From assembly GCF_007858435.1 (NCBI RefSeq), contig NZ_VIGW01000002.1:62001-126000 (forward strand): a DNA stretch of 64,000 nt, written 5' to 3'. The notes beneath the pieces are model-generated. The model saw only the letters and a program-made list of their open reading frames with translations. It was not told the origin of the DNA and ran no database searches. The DNA is from Tsukamurella asaccharolytica. Its GTDB lineage: Bacteria; Actinomycetota; Actinomycetes; Mycobacteriales; Mycobacteriaceae. This document shows positions 43,856 to 52,619 of this stretch, piece by piece; positions within the stretch are counted from its first letter, which is position 1, and each line of letters starts with the position of its first letter. Both the position numbers and the translations under genes were made by a program.

Positions 43856-45829
43856 ATGAGTGCTCCGACCTCGTCATCATCGTCGCCCGAACTGACCGCA
43901 GCGCTGCGCGCCATCCTGGACGGCCGGTGGGCCGCGACGAAGGACGTGGTACGCGAGCAGATCCAGGACGGAAACGTCGTCCCGAAAACGGGGCTGAGCC
44001 TGGACGAGTACCGCGAGCTGATGCTCTCGCAGATGAAGGACATGGTGCCGCTGGGCTTTCCGGCCGACGGCTTCAAGTCCGACCACGGTGGCACGGGCGA
44101 CGTGGGGGCCGCGGTCAGCGCGATCGAGACGCTGGGCTACGGCGATCTGTCGCTGATGGTCAAGGCGGGCGTGCAGTGGGGCCTGTTCGGCGGCGCCGTG
44201 GAGAACCTCGGCACGCAATACCACCACGACACGTACGTCAAGGGGCTGATCGACCTCGACGTGCTCGGCTGTTTCGCCATGACCGAGACCGGACACGGCT
44301 CCAACGTGCAGGAGCTGGAGACCACCGCGACCTATTTCCCGGAGACCGGCGAGTTCGAGATCCACTCCCCCACCTCCAGCGCCCGCAAGGACTACATCGG
44401 CGGCGCCGCCGCGCACGCGCGCTGGGCCACCGTGTTCGCCCAGCTCATCACCGCGGGCCCCGGCGAGGAGCCGACGGGCCGCGGCGTGCACTGCTTCGTC
44501 GTGCCGATCCGCGACGAGAACGGCAACGACCTGCCCGGCATCACCACCTCCGACTGCGGCTACAAGGGTGGCCTGCCCGGCGTGGACAACGGCCGCATCG
44601 TCTTCGACCGCGTGCGCATCCCCCGGCGCGAGCTGCTGAACCGCTACGCGGACGTCGCGGAGGACGGAACCTATTCCAGCCCCATCGAATCCGACAATAA
44701 GCGCTTCTTCACGATGCTCGGCACCCTGATCCGCGGCCGCGTGACCGTCGGCGCCGCGGCGGGCGCTGCGGGTCGCCTCGGCATCACCCTCGCCACCAAG
44801 TACGCGCTGGTGCGCCGCCAGTTCGACGCGCCGGGGGGCGACAACGAGCTATTGCTGCTGGACTACCGCACCCACCAGCGCCGACTGCTACCGCTGGTCG
44901 CACGGGCCTACGCCTTCGCGATCGCGCAGAACGAGCTCACCGCCGAACTGCACGAGCTGCAGACCGCCGATCCCAACGACGTCGATCCCGACTACGCCCG
45001 CGAGATCGAAGGCAAGGCCGCCGCGATCAAGGCCGGCCACACCCGCCTCGCCTCGGACGCGATCAGCGCGGCCCGCGAGGCCTGCGGCGGCGCCGGCTAC
45101 CTCTCGGAGAACCGGCTTCCGTTGCTGCGTGGCGACATCGACGTCTTCACCACGTTCGAGGGCGACAACCTGGTACTCACGCAGCTCGTCGCCAAGGAGC
45201 AGCTGACCGCGTACGCAGCCGATGTCCAGGGCCTCGACGCCGTGGGCTGGGTGCGCTTCGTCGCCGAGATGGCGCGCGATGTGGTGCTCGAGAAGACCGC
45301 TGCCCGCCAAGTCGTGCAGACGCTGCTCGACGACTCGAACGAGGACACCGAGGAGAGCGAGCTCACCCACCCCGGCACCCAACTGCGCCTGCTGCGCAAT
45401 CGGGAGGATCACCTGCTGCGCACCGCCGCCGCCCGCATGCGTCGCGCCAAGGAGGAAGACGCCGACCCGCTCGAGGTCTTCACGGAGACGCAGGACCACC
45501 TGATCAAGGTGGGCGAGGCCCACATCGAGCGGATCGTTCTCGAGGCCTTCGTCGATGCGATCACCGACGTGCAGGACCGTGCGACGCGCGACGCGCTCAA
45601 GCTCATGCGCAACCTGTACGTGTACTCGTTGCTCGAGCGCGACCTGGGCTGGTTCCTCATGCACCGGCAGATCTCGGTGGAGCGCGCCAAGGCGATCCGC
45701 CGCGGTGTGAACGAGCTGTGCGGCAAGGCGCGGCCACTGGCCGACTCGCTGGTGGACGCCTTCGGCGTTCCCGCCGTCGCCCTCGACGTGCCGCTGCTCG
45801 ACCCCGCGAACAGCGTCGCCGTCCGCTAG
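43856..45829 (+). CDS. Acyl-CoA dehydrogenase/acyl-CoA oxidase-like protein
   Basis: A 657-residue flavoenzyme with the long four-domain form of acyl-CoA oxidases. The FAD/substrate region has CFAMTETGHGSNVQELETTATY (residues about 140-161), then SDCGYKGGLPGVDNGRI, REACGGAGYL and DIDVFTTFEGDN, where the catalytic Glu is expected. The C-terminal helical domain of about 180 residues is acyl-CoA oxidase-like. Whether oxygen or an electron-transfer protein is the acceptor cannot be told from sequence. Confidence 0.85.
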   Translation: MSAPTSSSSSPELTAALRAILDGRWAATKDVVREQIQDGNVVPKTGLSLDEYRELMLSQMKDMVPLGFPADGFKSDHGGTGDVGAAVSAIETLGYGDLSLMVKAGVQWGLFGGAVENLGTQYHHDTYVKGLIDLDVLGCFAMTETGHGSNVQELETTATYFPETGEFEIHSPTSSARKDYIGGAAAHARWATVFAQLITAGPGEEPTGRGVHCFVVPIRDENGNDLPGITTSDCGYKGGLPGVDNGRIVFDRVRIPRRELLNRYADVAEDGTYSSPIESDNKRFFTMLGTLIRGRVTVGAAAGAAGRLGITLATKYALVRRQFDAPGGDNELLLLDYRTHQRRLLPLVARAYAFAIAQNELTAELHELQTADPNDVDPDYAREIEGKAAAIKAGHTRLASDAISAAREACGGAGYLSENRLPLLRGDIDVFTTFEGDNLVLTQLVAKEQLTAYAADVQGLDAVGWVRFVAEMARDVVLEKTAARQVVQTLLDDSNEDTEESELTHPGTQLRLLRNREDHLLRTAAARMRRAKEEDADPLEVFTETQDHLIKVGEAHIERIVLEAFVDAITDVQDRATRDALKLMRNLYVYSLLERDLGWFLMHRQISVERAKAIRRGVNELCGKARPLADSLVDAFGVPAVALDVPLLDPANSVAVR

Positions 45830-45877
45830 CGTCTCCCCGGTGTCGCCCCGCCCGCGGCGGAGCGACAGGGGCGGCCC

Positions 45878-46798
45878 CTACAGCGGCAGCAGGATGTCCT
45901 TCACGCGCGGATCGGTACGCAGGAAATCCTGTACCGCGGGATCTTTGAACGCCGCGACCAGGTTCGTGATGTTCTCGGTGTCCTTCCAGCGCGTGCCGAT
46001 GGTCAGCTGCCCGGCGAACTCGTCGGGGGCGGGCGGCGCGAAGATCTCCTTGTCGATGCTCACGCCGGCGGCGAGGTAGTACTCGGTGTAGCCGACGGCG
46101 GCGTCGAGGTCGGGCAGCGCGCGGGTCTGTGCGGCGAAGTCGAGCAGGGGGAACTGCAGGTTCTTCGGGTTCGTCGCGATGTCCTTGACGGTGGCCTGCC
46201 ACTTGTTCACGCCGGGCTTGAGGGTGATGAGCCCTGCGCGCTCGAGGAACCACAGCCCCTGGGCCTCGTTCGCCGGGTCCGAGTACAGCGACACCTTGGC
46301 GTTCTGCGGGAGTTGCTGCGGGTCGGTGTACTTGTCGGAGAACAGCCCGAAGCCCCACCGGAAGACGGGCGTCGCGGCCTCCTCCTGGAAGTCCGGATTG
46401 GCCTGCAGCACTTGGCCGAGCCACAGTTTGTGCTGGTAGATGGTGGCGGCCACCTCGCCCTCGCTGACGGCACGGTTGATCGTGGTGGAGTCGGCGAGGC
46501 CCTTGAAGGCGACCTTGATGCCGTGCCGCGGGGCCACGTCCCGCGCGATGAACTCGATGAGAGCCTTCTCCGCCGCATTGCCTTCGGTGGTGGCGACCAG
46601 CAGGGTCGCTCCGGCGGTCTCGTTGGCGGTCTTCGCGTCCGACCCGCCGAGGGCGCGCCACCCCACGAATCCGGCCACCACGAGCGCCACGAGGACGACG
46701 GCGCCGATGATCAGGGGACGGCGCGAGCCGCGCGTGGTGAAGCCGTGATCGTCGTCCGCGGAGGATTCTGCGGGCGTGGGGGTCTGGGTGTCGCTCAT
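45878..46798 (-). CDS. metQ: Methionine ABC transporter substrate-binding protein (NlpA/MetQ family)
   Basis: The product is a 306-residue periplasmic-type binding protein for D/L-methionine or a related ligand. The NlpA-family domain (VATTEGNAAEKALIEFIARD, then DSTTINRAVSEGEVAATIYQHKLWLGQ) starts near residue 65. It has no lipobox: a hydrophilic stretch of about 27 residues precedes one helix (PLIIGAVVLVALVVAGFVGW), so the protein looks anchored by a transmembrane helix. The ATG overlaps the metI stop. Confidence 0.9.
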   Translation of the reverse strand: MSDTQTPTPAESSADDDHGFTTRGSRRPLIIGAVVLVALVVAGFVGWRALGGSDAKTANETAGATLLVATTEGNAAEKALIEFIARDVAPRHGIKVAFKGLADSTTINRAVSEGEVAATIYQHKLWLGQVLQANPDFQEEAATPVFRWGFGLFSDKYTDPQQLPQNAKVSLYSDPANEAQGLWFLERAGLITLKPGVNKWQATVKDIATNPKNLQFPLLDFAAQTRALPDLDAAVGYTEYYLAAGVSIDKEIFAPPAPDEFAGQLTIGTRWKDTENITNLVAAFKDPAVQDFLRTDPRVKDILLPL

Positions 46799-47505
46799 GC
46801 GAGGGCCTTTCGGAGGACGGTCTGTTCGGGGGTGAGGTAGCGCACGAGGGCGTCGCCGGTCAGCTGGATCGCGGTGACCACGACGATGAGCACGACGATG
46901 GTGGCGATCATGACGCCGTGGTCGAAGCGCTGGTAACCGTAGGTCACGGCGACGTACCCGAGGCCGCCCGCGCCGATGGTGCCGGCGATCGTGGAGTACT
47001 CGATCATGGCGATGGTGTTGATGGTGAGGCCGCCGACGATGCCGGGAAGCGCCTCGGGGATCTGTGCGCCCCAAATGATCTGGGCATTCGATCCGCCCGA
47101 TGCCTTGGCCACGGTCACGACGTCGGGAGGCAGGGCGCGCAGGCTGTTCTCGACGATGCGCGCGAAGAACGCGATACCCGCGATGGACATCGGGACGACC
47201 GCGGCGGCGATCCCGATGTTGGTGCCCGTGACGAACCGGGTGAACGGGATGATCGCCGTCATCAGCACGAGGAAGGGCAGCGACCGCCCGATGCTGATGA
47301 CCCACGTGAGCGGTTGGTGCAGCGACGGTTTCGCGAGCAGCCCGCCGGGTGCGAGATTGTGCACCAGGGCACCGAGCGGCACCCCCACGACGAGCACGAT
47401 CACCATGACGAGGCCGACCATGATCACCGTGTCACGCAGCGCGGGCAACACCAGGTCAGGGATCTCGTTGATCGGCACGGTGATCCCGGAGGCGAGGAGG
47501 GTCAT
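46795..47505 (-). CDS. metI: Methionine ABC transporter permease
   Basis: A 236-residue membrane permease of the MetI family with five or six helices. The ABC-interaction loop is EALPGIVGGLTINTIAMIEYS near residue 155, with the preceding ALPPDVVTVAKASGGSNAQI segment. It overlaps metN and metQ by 4 bases at each end (ATGA), which shows a single coupled operon. Confidence 0.93.
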   Translation of the reverse strand: MTLLASGITVPINEIPDLVLPALRDTVIMVGLVMVIVLVVGVPLGALVHNLAPGGLLAKPSLHQPLTWVISIGRSLPFLVLMTAIIPFTRFVTGTNIGIAAAVVPMSIAGIAFFARIVENSLRALPPDVVTVAKASGGSNAQIIWGAQIPEALPGIVGGLTINTIAMIEYSTIAGTIGAGGLGYVAVTYGYQRFDHGVMIATIVVLIVVVTAIQLTGDALVRYLTPEQTVLRKALA

Positions 47506-48497
47506 GCCGCCACCACCTCGCGCGAGGCGGCATCGGTGCGCAGGCCGAGGGCGCGTGCCGCCTCGAGGACGCGGGGCAGGTCACCGTCGTCCACGCCGAC
47601 GGTGACGGTCCCGACCGTGACACCCCCGACGGCCTGCACGGACGCCGCGAGCAGCGCGACGGCGGCCCCGGTTTCGAGAGTGACGCGGCTGAGCCAGTCG
47701 GCCGGTACCGCCGTGTCGTAGGTCAGTCGCACCGTCGCCTGGCCCGACGGTGCGCTCGCCGCGGGTCCGGCGGCGCGCAGGGCCTCGCCGAGCACCGATT
47801 CCGGGTCGGTGAGCAGGTCGACGAGGGCGCCCTGCTCGGCGAGGACGCCGTGGTCGAGGCGGGCGGCGCTGTCCGCGACGCGGACGATGGTGTCCATCTC
47901 GTGCGTGATGAGCACGACGGCGAGGTTCAGCTCGTCGCGCACGTCGCGGAGCAGGTCGAGGTACTGCGCGGTGGCCTCGGGGTCGAGGCCCGACGTGGCC
48001 TCGTCGGAGAGTAGGACCTTGGGCCTCAGCGCCAGGGCGCGGGCGATCCCGACGCGCTGCCGCTGGCCGCCGGAGAGCTGGTACGGATAGTGTCCGGCTT
48101 TGTCTGCCAGGCCCACTCGGTCCAGCAGCTCGGCGACCCGGGCCCGCGCCTCCCCTTTCGTGACGCCCAGGTACTCGAGCGGCAGCGCGACGTTCTCGGC
48201 CGCGGTGCGGCGGCGCAACAGGCTCGATGCCTGGAAGACGGTGCCGATCCGGCGGCGCGCCGCCCGCAGCTCCCCCTCCGGCAGCGCTGTCAGGTCCTGC
48301 CCGCCGATCACGACGGTGCCGCTCGTCGGCCGCTCCAGCAGGTTCAGGCACTGGGCGAGCGTCGACTTCCCTGCGCCGCTGGGGCCGACGACGGCGAAGA
48401 TCTCGCCCGCGGCCACGGTGAAGCCCACGTCGCGCAGCACGGGCGTCGCCGCCGCGCCGGTCCCGTAGGTCTTGGTGAGGTTGCGCACCTCGATCAT
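47502..48497 (-). CDS. metN: Methionine ABC transporter ATP-binding protein
   Basis: A 331-residue ATPase. Walker A is GPSGAGKSTLAQCL (near residue 40), the signature motif LSGGQRQRVGIARAL, and Walker B is VLLSDEATSGLD. The C-terminal 80 residues form a NIL domain that senses methionine. A GAGGAGGAC ribosome site precedes the ATG. No SAM riboswitch is visible in the 88-base leader, so control of the operon is open. Confidence 0.94.
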   Translation of the reverse strand: MIEVRNLTKTYGTGAAATPVLRDVGFTVAAGEIFAVVGPSGAGKSTLAQCLNLLERPTSGTVVIGGQDLTALPEGELRAARRRIGTVFQASSLLRRRTAAENVALPLEYLGVTKGEARARVAELLDRVGLADKAGHYPYQLSGGQRQRVGIARALALRPKVLLSDEATSGLDPEATAQYLDLLRDVRDELNLAVVLITHEMDTIVRVADSAARLDHGVLAEQGALVDLLTDPESVLGEALRAAGPAASAPSGQATVRLTYDTAVPADWLSRVTLETGAAVALLAASVQAVGGVTVGTVTVGVDDGDLPRVLEAARALGLRTDAASREVVAA

Positions 48498-48585
48498 CTG
48501 TCCTCCTCGCGATGTGAGGAGAACAGTGCGGCACCCGCCCCGGCGAGAGAACGGTTGCGGTCACCTGATTCGGGGCCGCCCCGGG

Positions 48586-49302
48586 TCAGGCGCCGGCCGG
48601 GGGGATCGTCGCCGCGCTGGATCCGGCCTCATCACCGCGCAGTGACCGGATGAGCGCGAGGGCGCCGGCACCGTCGGGCAGCTCGTCCATCCCGGCGGTG
48701 AGGGCGATCCCCAGGCACGCGCCACTGATCACGCGGTCGGCGTACTCCAACGGGTCGCCCCACGGCAGGAAGGGCTTGGCGACGAGCAGCGAGGCGACGC
48801 CGTGCACCACGGTGAGCATGCGCAGCGCGATGGGCTGCGGATCGCCGGGCGGGTAGTAGCCCAGCGCCTGGAGGTCGCGCACGTTCTGCTCGAGGTGCGC
48901 GAAGGCCGCGGTGTTGAGCACGATGTCGACGTCGGAGGCGTCCTCCGACGGGGTCATCGCCGCGAGCCGGTACAGCTCGGGCGTCCCGAGCGCGAACCGC
49001 ACGTACGCCAGCCCCTGCGCCCGCGCGGCGTCGAGCGGGGTCGGCGCGCCCGCCGCGGCCTCGCTGAGCGCGTCGTCGAGCTGCCCCAGGTACCGCGCGA
49101 CGACGGCGGTGAGCAGCGCGTGCTTGTCCGGGTAGTGCAGGTAGATCGACGGCGGAGTGACGCCGGCGCGCTGCGCCACCGCCCGGATCGAGACCGCCTC
49201 GGCGCTGCCCGTCGCGATGAGCAGATCGGTGGCGGCGTCGAGGATCTCGGCCGCCAGCCGCTCCCCGTCGCCGCGCTTGTTGCGTCGTCGTCGCTGCTCC
49301 AT
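48586..49302 (-). CDS. TetR-family regulator of the MMPL operon
   Basis: A 238-residue TetR-type repressor. The N-terminal HTH covers about residues 15-62 (LAAEILDAATDLLIATGSAE, QRAGVTPPSIYLHYPDKHAL), followed by a TetR_C helical ligand domain. It starts 4 bases after the MMPL gene ends, so the two share one transcript, and the operon promoter holds a 37-bp palindrome. Autoregulated control of the transporter is the likely role. Confidence 0.88.
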   Translation of the reverse strand: MEQRRRRNKRGDGERLAAEILDAATDLLIATGSAEAVSIRAVAQRAGVTPPSIYLHYPDKHALLTAVVARYLGQLDDALSEAAAGAPTPLDAARAQGLAYVRFALGTPELYRLAAMTPSEDASDVDIVLNTAAFAHLEQNVRDLQALGYYPPGDPQPIALRMLTVVHGVASLLVAKPFLPWGDPLEYADRVISGACLGIALTAGMDELPDGAGALALIRSLRGDEAGSSAATIPPAGA

Positions 49303-49306
49303 CGCC

Positions 49307-51472
49307 CTACGATTCTCGCAGACCGACGCGGTCGTACAGCCGCTTCATCGGGGCCGGCGCCCACCAGTTCCACACGCCCGCCACGCGCATGAACGCGGGC
49401 ACGAGGAGCATGCGGATCAGGGTGGCGTCCAGCAGCACCGCGATCATCATGCCCACGCCGAACATCTTCATGAAGGAGACGCCGGCGAAACCGATGGCGG
49501 CGAAGACGATCGCCATGAGCAGCGCGGCGGCGGTCACCACCCGGCCGGTGCGGGTGATGCCCATCGCCACGGCCTCGTTGTTGGCGGCGTGGTCCTTCGT
49601 CTCCGAGTGGTCCCAGAACTCCTTGATCCGGGAGAGCAGGAAGACCTCGTAGTCCATCGAGAGCCCGAAGGCGATGCAGAACATCAGCACCGGCATGTTC
49701 GCGATGATCGCGCCGGTCACCGTCGTGTCGAGCCCGCCGAACCAGCCCCACTGGAAGATCGCGACCAGCGCGCCGAATACCGCCGACAGCGAGATCACGT
49801 TCATCACCAGCGCCTTGATCGGCAGGACCAGCGAGCCGGTGAGCAGGAACAGCAGCAGGAAGGTGGTCACCGCGATCACGATGAGCACCGTCGGCAGGGT
49901 GTCGAGGATCGATTCCACCGAGTCCCGGTTGAGCTGCGCGGAGCCGCCGAAGGTCGGGGGCGCGGGAGCCTGCACCTCGTGCAGCCGGTCGAGCTGATCG
50001 GACGCGGCCTGCGACAGCGGATCGAGCTTCGACGAGACCAACAGCAGCACAGTCCCGTTCGCGGCCCGCGCGGTCGGGTCACCGTCGGCGACGCGCTGCC
50101 CGGCGAGGTACGTGCCCGACGGCGCCACGACCGCCCCGGTGTCCGGGACCCGCGACAGGCGCACGGCGTAGTCGGCTACGGCGCCGTCGTCGGCGGGAGC
50201 GGTCAGCACCACGCTCACCTGGCCCGAGGCGTCCTCGGCGAAGTCGGAGCGGATGGTGTCGCCCACCTGGTGCGAGCTCGACGAGGACGGCAGCACCCGA
50301 TCGTCGGGGAATCCGAAATGTATGCTCAGGAAAGGTGTTCCGAGAATCAGCAACAGCGCCACGAGCGCGAGGCCGATGGGTACGGCGCGGCGCAGGACGG
50401 CGCGGGTGAGCCGGTAGAAGAGGCTGTCGCGCGGGGCGGGTTCGGCGCGGCGGCGGCCGATCTTCAGGGCGTCCACGCGGTCGCCGAGCACCGTGAGGAT
50501 CGCGGGCGTGAGGATCAGCGTCGCGAGCGCGGCGAAGACGACCACGGCGACGCCGGCGTAGGCGAAGGACCGCAGGAAGTACATCGGGAAGAGCGCCATC
50601 GCGGCCAACGAGAGGCCGACGATCACCGCCGAGAAGAGCACCGTTCGGCCCGCGGTGTTCATGGTGCGACGCAGGGCCTCCGGCCGGTCGCCGCCCGCGG
50701 CCACCTCCTCGCGGTAGCGGGAGATGACGAGCAGTGTGTAGTCGATCGCGAGGGCGAGCCCCATCGCGGTGGTGAGGTTGAGTGCGAAGATCGAGACGTC
50801 GGTGAATTCGGTGAAGGCGCGCAGGATGCCGGAGGTCGCGATGATCGAGGCGACGCCGATGAGTACGGGGATCGCCGCGGCCACCAGCCCGCCGAAGACC
50901 CAGACCAGCACGAGGAACGTGATGGGGATGGCGACGGCCTCTGCCAGCAGCAGGTCCCGCGAGGACTGGTCGTTGATCTGCGCGTAGCTGTAGGCCTGTC
51001 CGCCGGGCGTCATGGTGATCGACGGGGGCGGCTGCGGCAGGTCGCCGACGATGGCCTTGGCGTTGAGCGGGGCCTGGGACTCGCCGCCGGCGATCGCGGC
51101 CACGATGAGCGCGGTGCGCTTGTCCTCGCTGAGCAGCATCGGCGTCGGGGTGGTGAAGCCGTCCATCACGTTCTCGACGCGACCGTCGGACTTCAGCCGG
51201 TCCACCAGGGCACGGCCGTACTCGCCCGCGGCGGCCTCCTGCCCCTCGGGGATCGAGACGGCGAGCACCAGCGGCAGCCCGCCGCGATGGAAGTCGTCGG
51301 CCATACGGTTGTACGTCTGCATGGCCTCGGCCTGCGGGTCGACATAGCCGCCGGCCTGCAGTTTGTCGGCGACGCCGACGCCCGCGAAACCCAGCGCCGC
51401 GAGCAGGACCACGGCCAGCAGAAGCACGGATTTCGCGCGGCGCGTGACGAAGCGGGTCAGTGCGTCGATCAT
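49307..51472 (-). CDS. MMPL-family RND transporter
   Basis: The product is a 721-residue membrane transporter of the MMPL type with two 6-helix bundles and two extracytoplasmic domains. The proton-relay Asp-Tyr pairs are present in both halves: LALAIDYTLLVISRYREE (near residue 215) and FGLSMDYEVFLLSRIKEF (near 570). MMPL proteins export cell-envelope lipids or drugs using the proton gradient. There is no lipid-synthesis gene nearby, and a TetR gene is co-transcribed, so drug or lipid stress export is possible. The substrate is unknown. Confidence 0.92.
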   Translation of the reverse strand: MIDALTRFVTRRAKSVLLLAVVLLAALGFAGVGVADKLQAGGYVDPQAEAMQTYNRMADDFHRGGLPLVLAVSIPEGQEAAAGEYGRALVDRLKSDGRVENVMDGFTTPTPMLLSEDKRTALIVAAIAGGESQAPLNAKAIVGDLPQPPPSITMTPGGQAYSYAQINDQSSRDLLLAEAVAIPITFLVLVWVFGGLVAAAIPVLIGVASIIATSGILRAFTEFTDVSIFALNLTTAMGLALAIDYTLLVISRYREEVAAGGDRPEALRRTMNTAGRTVLFSAVIVGLSLAAMALFPMYFLRSFAYAGVAVVVFAALATLILTPAILTVLGDRVDALKIGRRRAEPAPRDSLFYRLTRAVLRRAVPIGLALVALLLILGTPFLSIHFGFPDDRVLPSSSSSHQVGDTIRSDFAEDASGQVSVVLTAPADDGAVADYAVRLSRVPDTGAVVAPSGTYLAGQRVADGDPTARAANGTVLLLVSSKLDPLSQAASDQLDRLHEVQAPAPPTFGGSAQLNRDSVESILDTLPTVLIVIAVTTFLLLFLLTGSLVLPIKALVMNVISLSAVFGALVAIFQWGWFGGLDTTVTGAIIANMPVLMFCIAFGLSMDYEVFLLSRIKEFWDHSETKDHAANNEAVAMGITRTGRVVTAAALLMAIVFAAIGFAGVSFMKMFGVGMMIAVLLDATLIRMLLVPAFMRVAGVWNWWAPAPMKRLYDRVGLRES

Positions 51473-51488
51473 CGAGCGTGCCCTTCTG

Positions 51489-51525
51489 TTGTATTAACGA
51501 CGTTAAGTTAACATCGTTAATACAA
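51489..51525. promoter_or_regulatory. 37-bp palindromic operator upstream of the MMPL gene
   Basis: TTGTATTAACGA (51489-51500) is mirrored exactly by TCGTTAATACAA (51514-51525) around a GTTAAGTTAAC core. Only one base pair and the central base break symmetry. It lies 16 bases upstream of the MMPL ATG, overlapping the expected promoter. It is AT-rich against a GC-rich background and contains repeated TTAACG-type half-sites. Confidence 0.8.
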
Positions 51526-51580
51526 GGCGCGTCAACCGCCCCGGGAAGGAGATCTCCGGCCGGAGGGCGGGAGGGGTTCG

Positions 51581-52204
51581 CTACACGCCGCCGAGACGGT
51601 TCTCGCCGAGGCTGTGCACGAAGCGCGGGCCGAGCAGGGCCAGCTCGCGGGCGTAGGTCTCGGACCAGCCGCCGAAGGGGACGTGCGCGAGGTACTCATT
51701 GCGGAAGCGCTCGTCCTCGGAGACCTCGGTCGCACAGAAGTCGGGGATCGCGAGGTCCACGACGGGGCCTCCGCGCTCCACCTCCGCCATCACGAGCGGG
51801 GCGTTGGCGCCCAGGAAGTCGTCGATGATCCAGCCGTCCTCGCCCAGCCACATGGAGTAGCGGACCTTCGCGACCACGTGCTCGGCGCGGCGGACTATCT
51901 GGCCTGCCACGAGTGCGTCGAGTTCGCGCTCGGCCTCGTACCGGGTGCCGCTCACCGCTGGCCCCTTCGCGGTCATGGTGCCGGTGGTCACGCCGTCGAG
52001 GGCATCGACCAGCACGCCGGGGTCGTCGGTCAGCTCCGACGGTGCCGGCCCCTGCACGCGGACCCGGACGGCGTAGCCGTCGGCGGCGAACAGGTAGGCC
52101 TGCACGATCAGGGTCGGCGCCGGGTCGAGGGCAGCGGCCTCGGGAACCTCGCGCACGAAGAACTTGCGCTCGAACTCGAAGTCCCCGAAACCCTGCTCAG
52201 ACAT
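51581..52204 (-). CDS. CYTH-domain protein
   Basis: A 207-residue triphosphate-tunnel-type protein. The N-terminal signature FEFERKFFV (residues about 9-17) is the ExExK motif of CYTH enzymes. Later charged strands (VRVRVQGPAP, MTAKGPAVSGTRYEAERELD, KVRYSMWLGEDGWIIDDFLG) line the tunnel. Members hydrolyse inorganic triphosphate or thiamine triphosphate, or make cAMP. Which applies here cannot be told. It stands alone on the minus strand. Confidence 0.85.
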   Translation of the reverse strand: MSEQGFGDFEFERKFFVREVPEAAALDPAPTLIVQAYLFAADGYAVRVRVQGPAPSELTDDPGVLVDALDGVTTGTMTAKGPAVSGTRYEAERELDALVAGQIVRRAEHVVAKVRYSMWLGEDGWIIDDFLGANAPLVMAEVERGGPVVDLAIPDFCATEVSEDERFRNEYLAHVPFGGWSETYARELALLGPRFVHSLGENRLGGV

Positions 52205-52252
52205 GCTTCCACCGTAGACGGTCGGGGCCGCGATCCGTGGGAAGCGGCCCGC

Positions 52253-52459
52253 TCAGACCAGCGTGTAGCCGGCCTCCGCGACGGCGGCCTCGACGGCGTC
52301 CCGGGTCAGCTCGGCCTCGCTGGCGACGGTGACGGCGCCGGTCTCGACGTCCACCTCGACGCCGGTGACGCCGCCGATCTCCGAGATCTCCTCACGCACC
52401 GAGGACGCGCAGTGCCCGCAGGTCATGCCGGTCACGGTGTAGGTGGTCTCCACTGCCAT
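52253..52459 (-). CDS. Copper chaperone CopZ-like heavy-metal-associated protein
   Basis: A 68-residue single HMA-domain protein. The metal motif GMTCGHC lies at residues 10-16, and the ferredoxin-like fold is complete (VTGVEVDVETGAVTV, then AVAEAGYTLV). It would carry Cu(I) in the cytoplasm. AAGGAG precedes ATG 52459. No copper ATPase or CsoR gene is adjacent, which is unusual. A TACCCC-N3-GGGGTA palindrome 56 bases upstream looks like a copper-responsive operator. Confidence 0.88.
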   Translation of the reverse strand: MAVETTYTVTGMTCGHCASSVREEISEIGGVTGVEVDVETGAVTVASEAELTRDAVEAAVAEAGYTLV

Positions 52460-52514
52460 ATCTCGCTCCTTCAACACTCGCACGCGATCGTCGTTCGTCG
52501 CGCGCCGTCAACGC

Positions 52515-52529
52515 TACCCCCTAGGGGTA
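52515..52529. promoter_or_regulatory. CsoR/RicR-like operator upstream of the copper chaperone gene
   Basis: TACCCC and GGGGTA flank a CTA centre to form a 15-bp near-palindrome; CsoR-family operators have this G-tract/C-tract form. It lies in the spacer between the divergent copZ-like and NUDIX genes. Confidence 0.6.
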
Positions 52530-52619
52530 TCACTCGCCATCGCGGCGGTGCGGCGATCCGGTCGGCGAGCCCGCTGCACCCCTCGCACACCCGACCGGTT
52601 CTGTACGTACGCTCACAGC

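Noticed and set aside
45830-45877. Terminator between the acyl-CoA oxidase-like gene and metQ (TGTCGC/GCGACA).
   Set aside because: Stem is short and interrupted, with no T-run on either strand.
48498-48585. SAM riboswitch in the metN leader.
   Set aside because: The 88-base leader has a CTCCTC/GAGGAG hairpin but none of the conserved SAM aptamer elements I could recognise.
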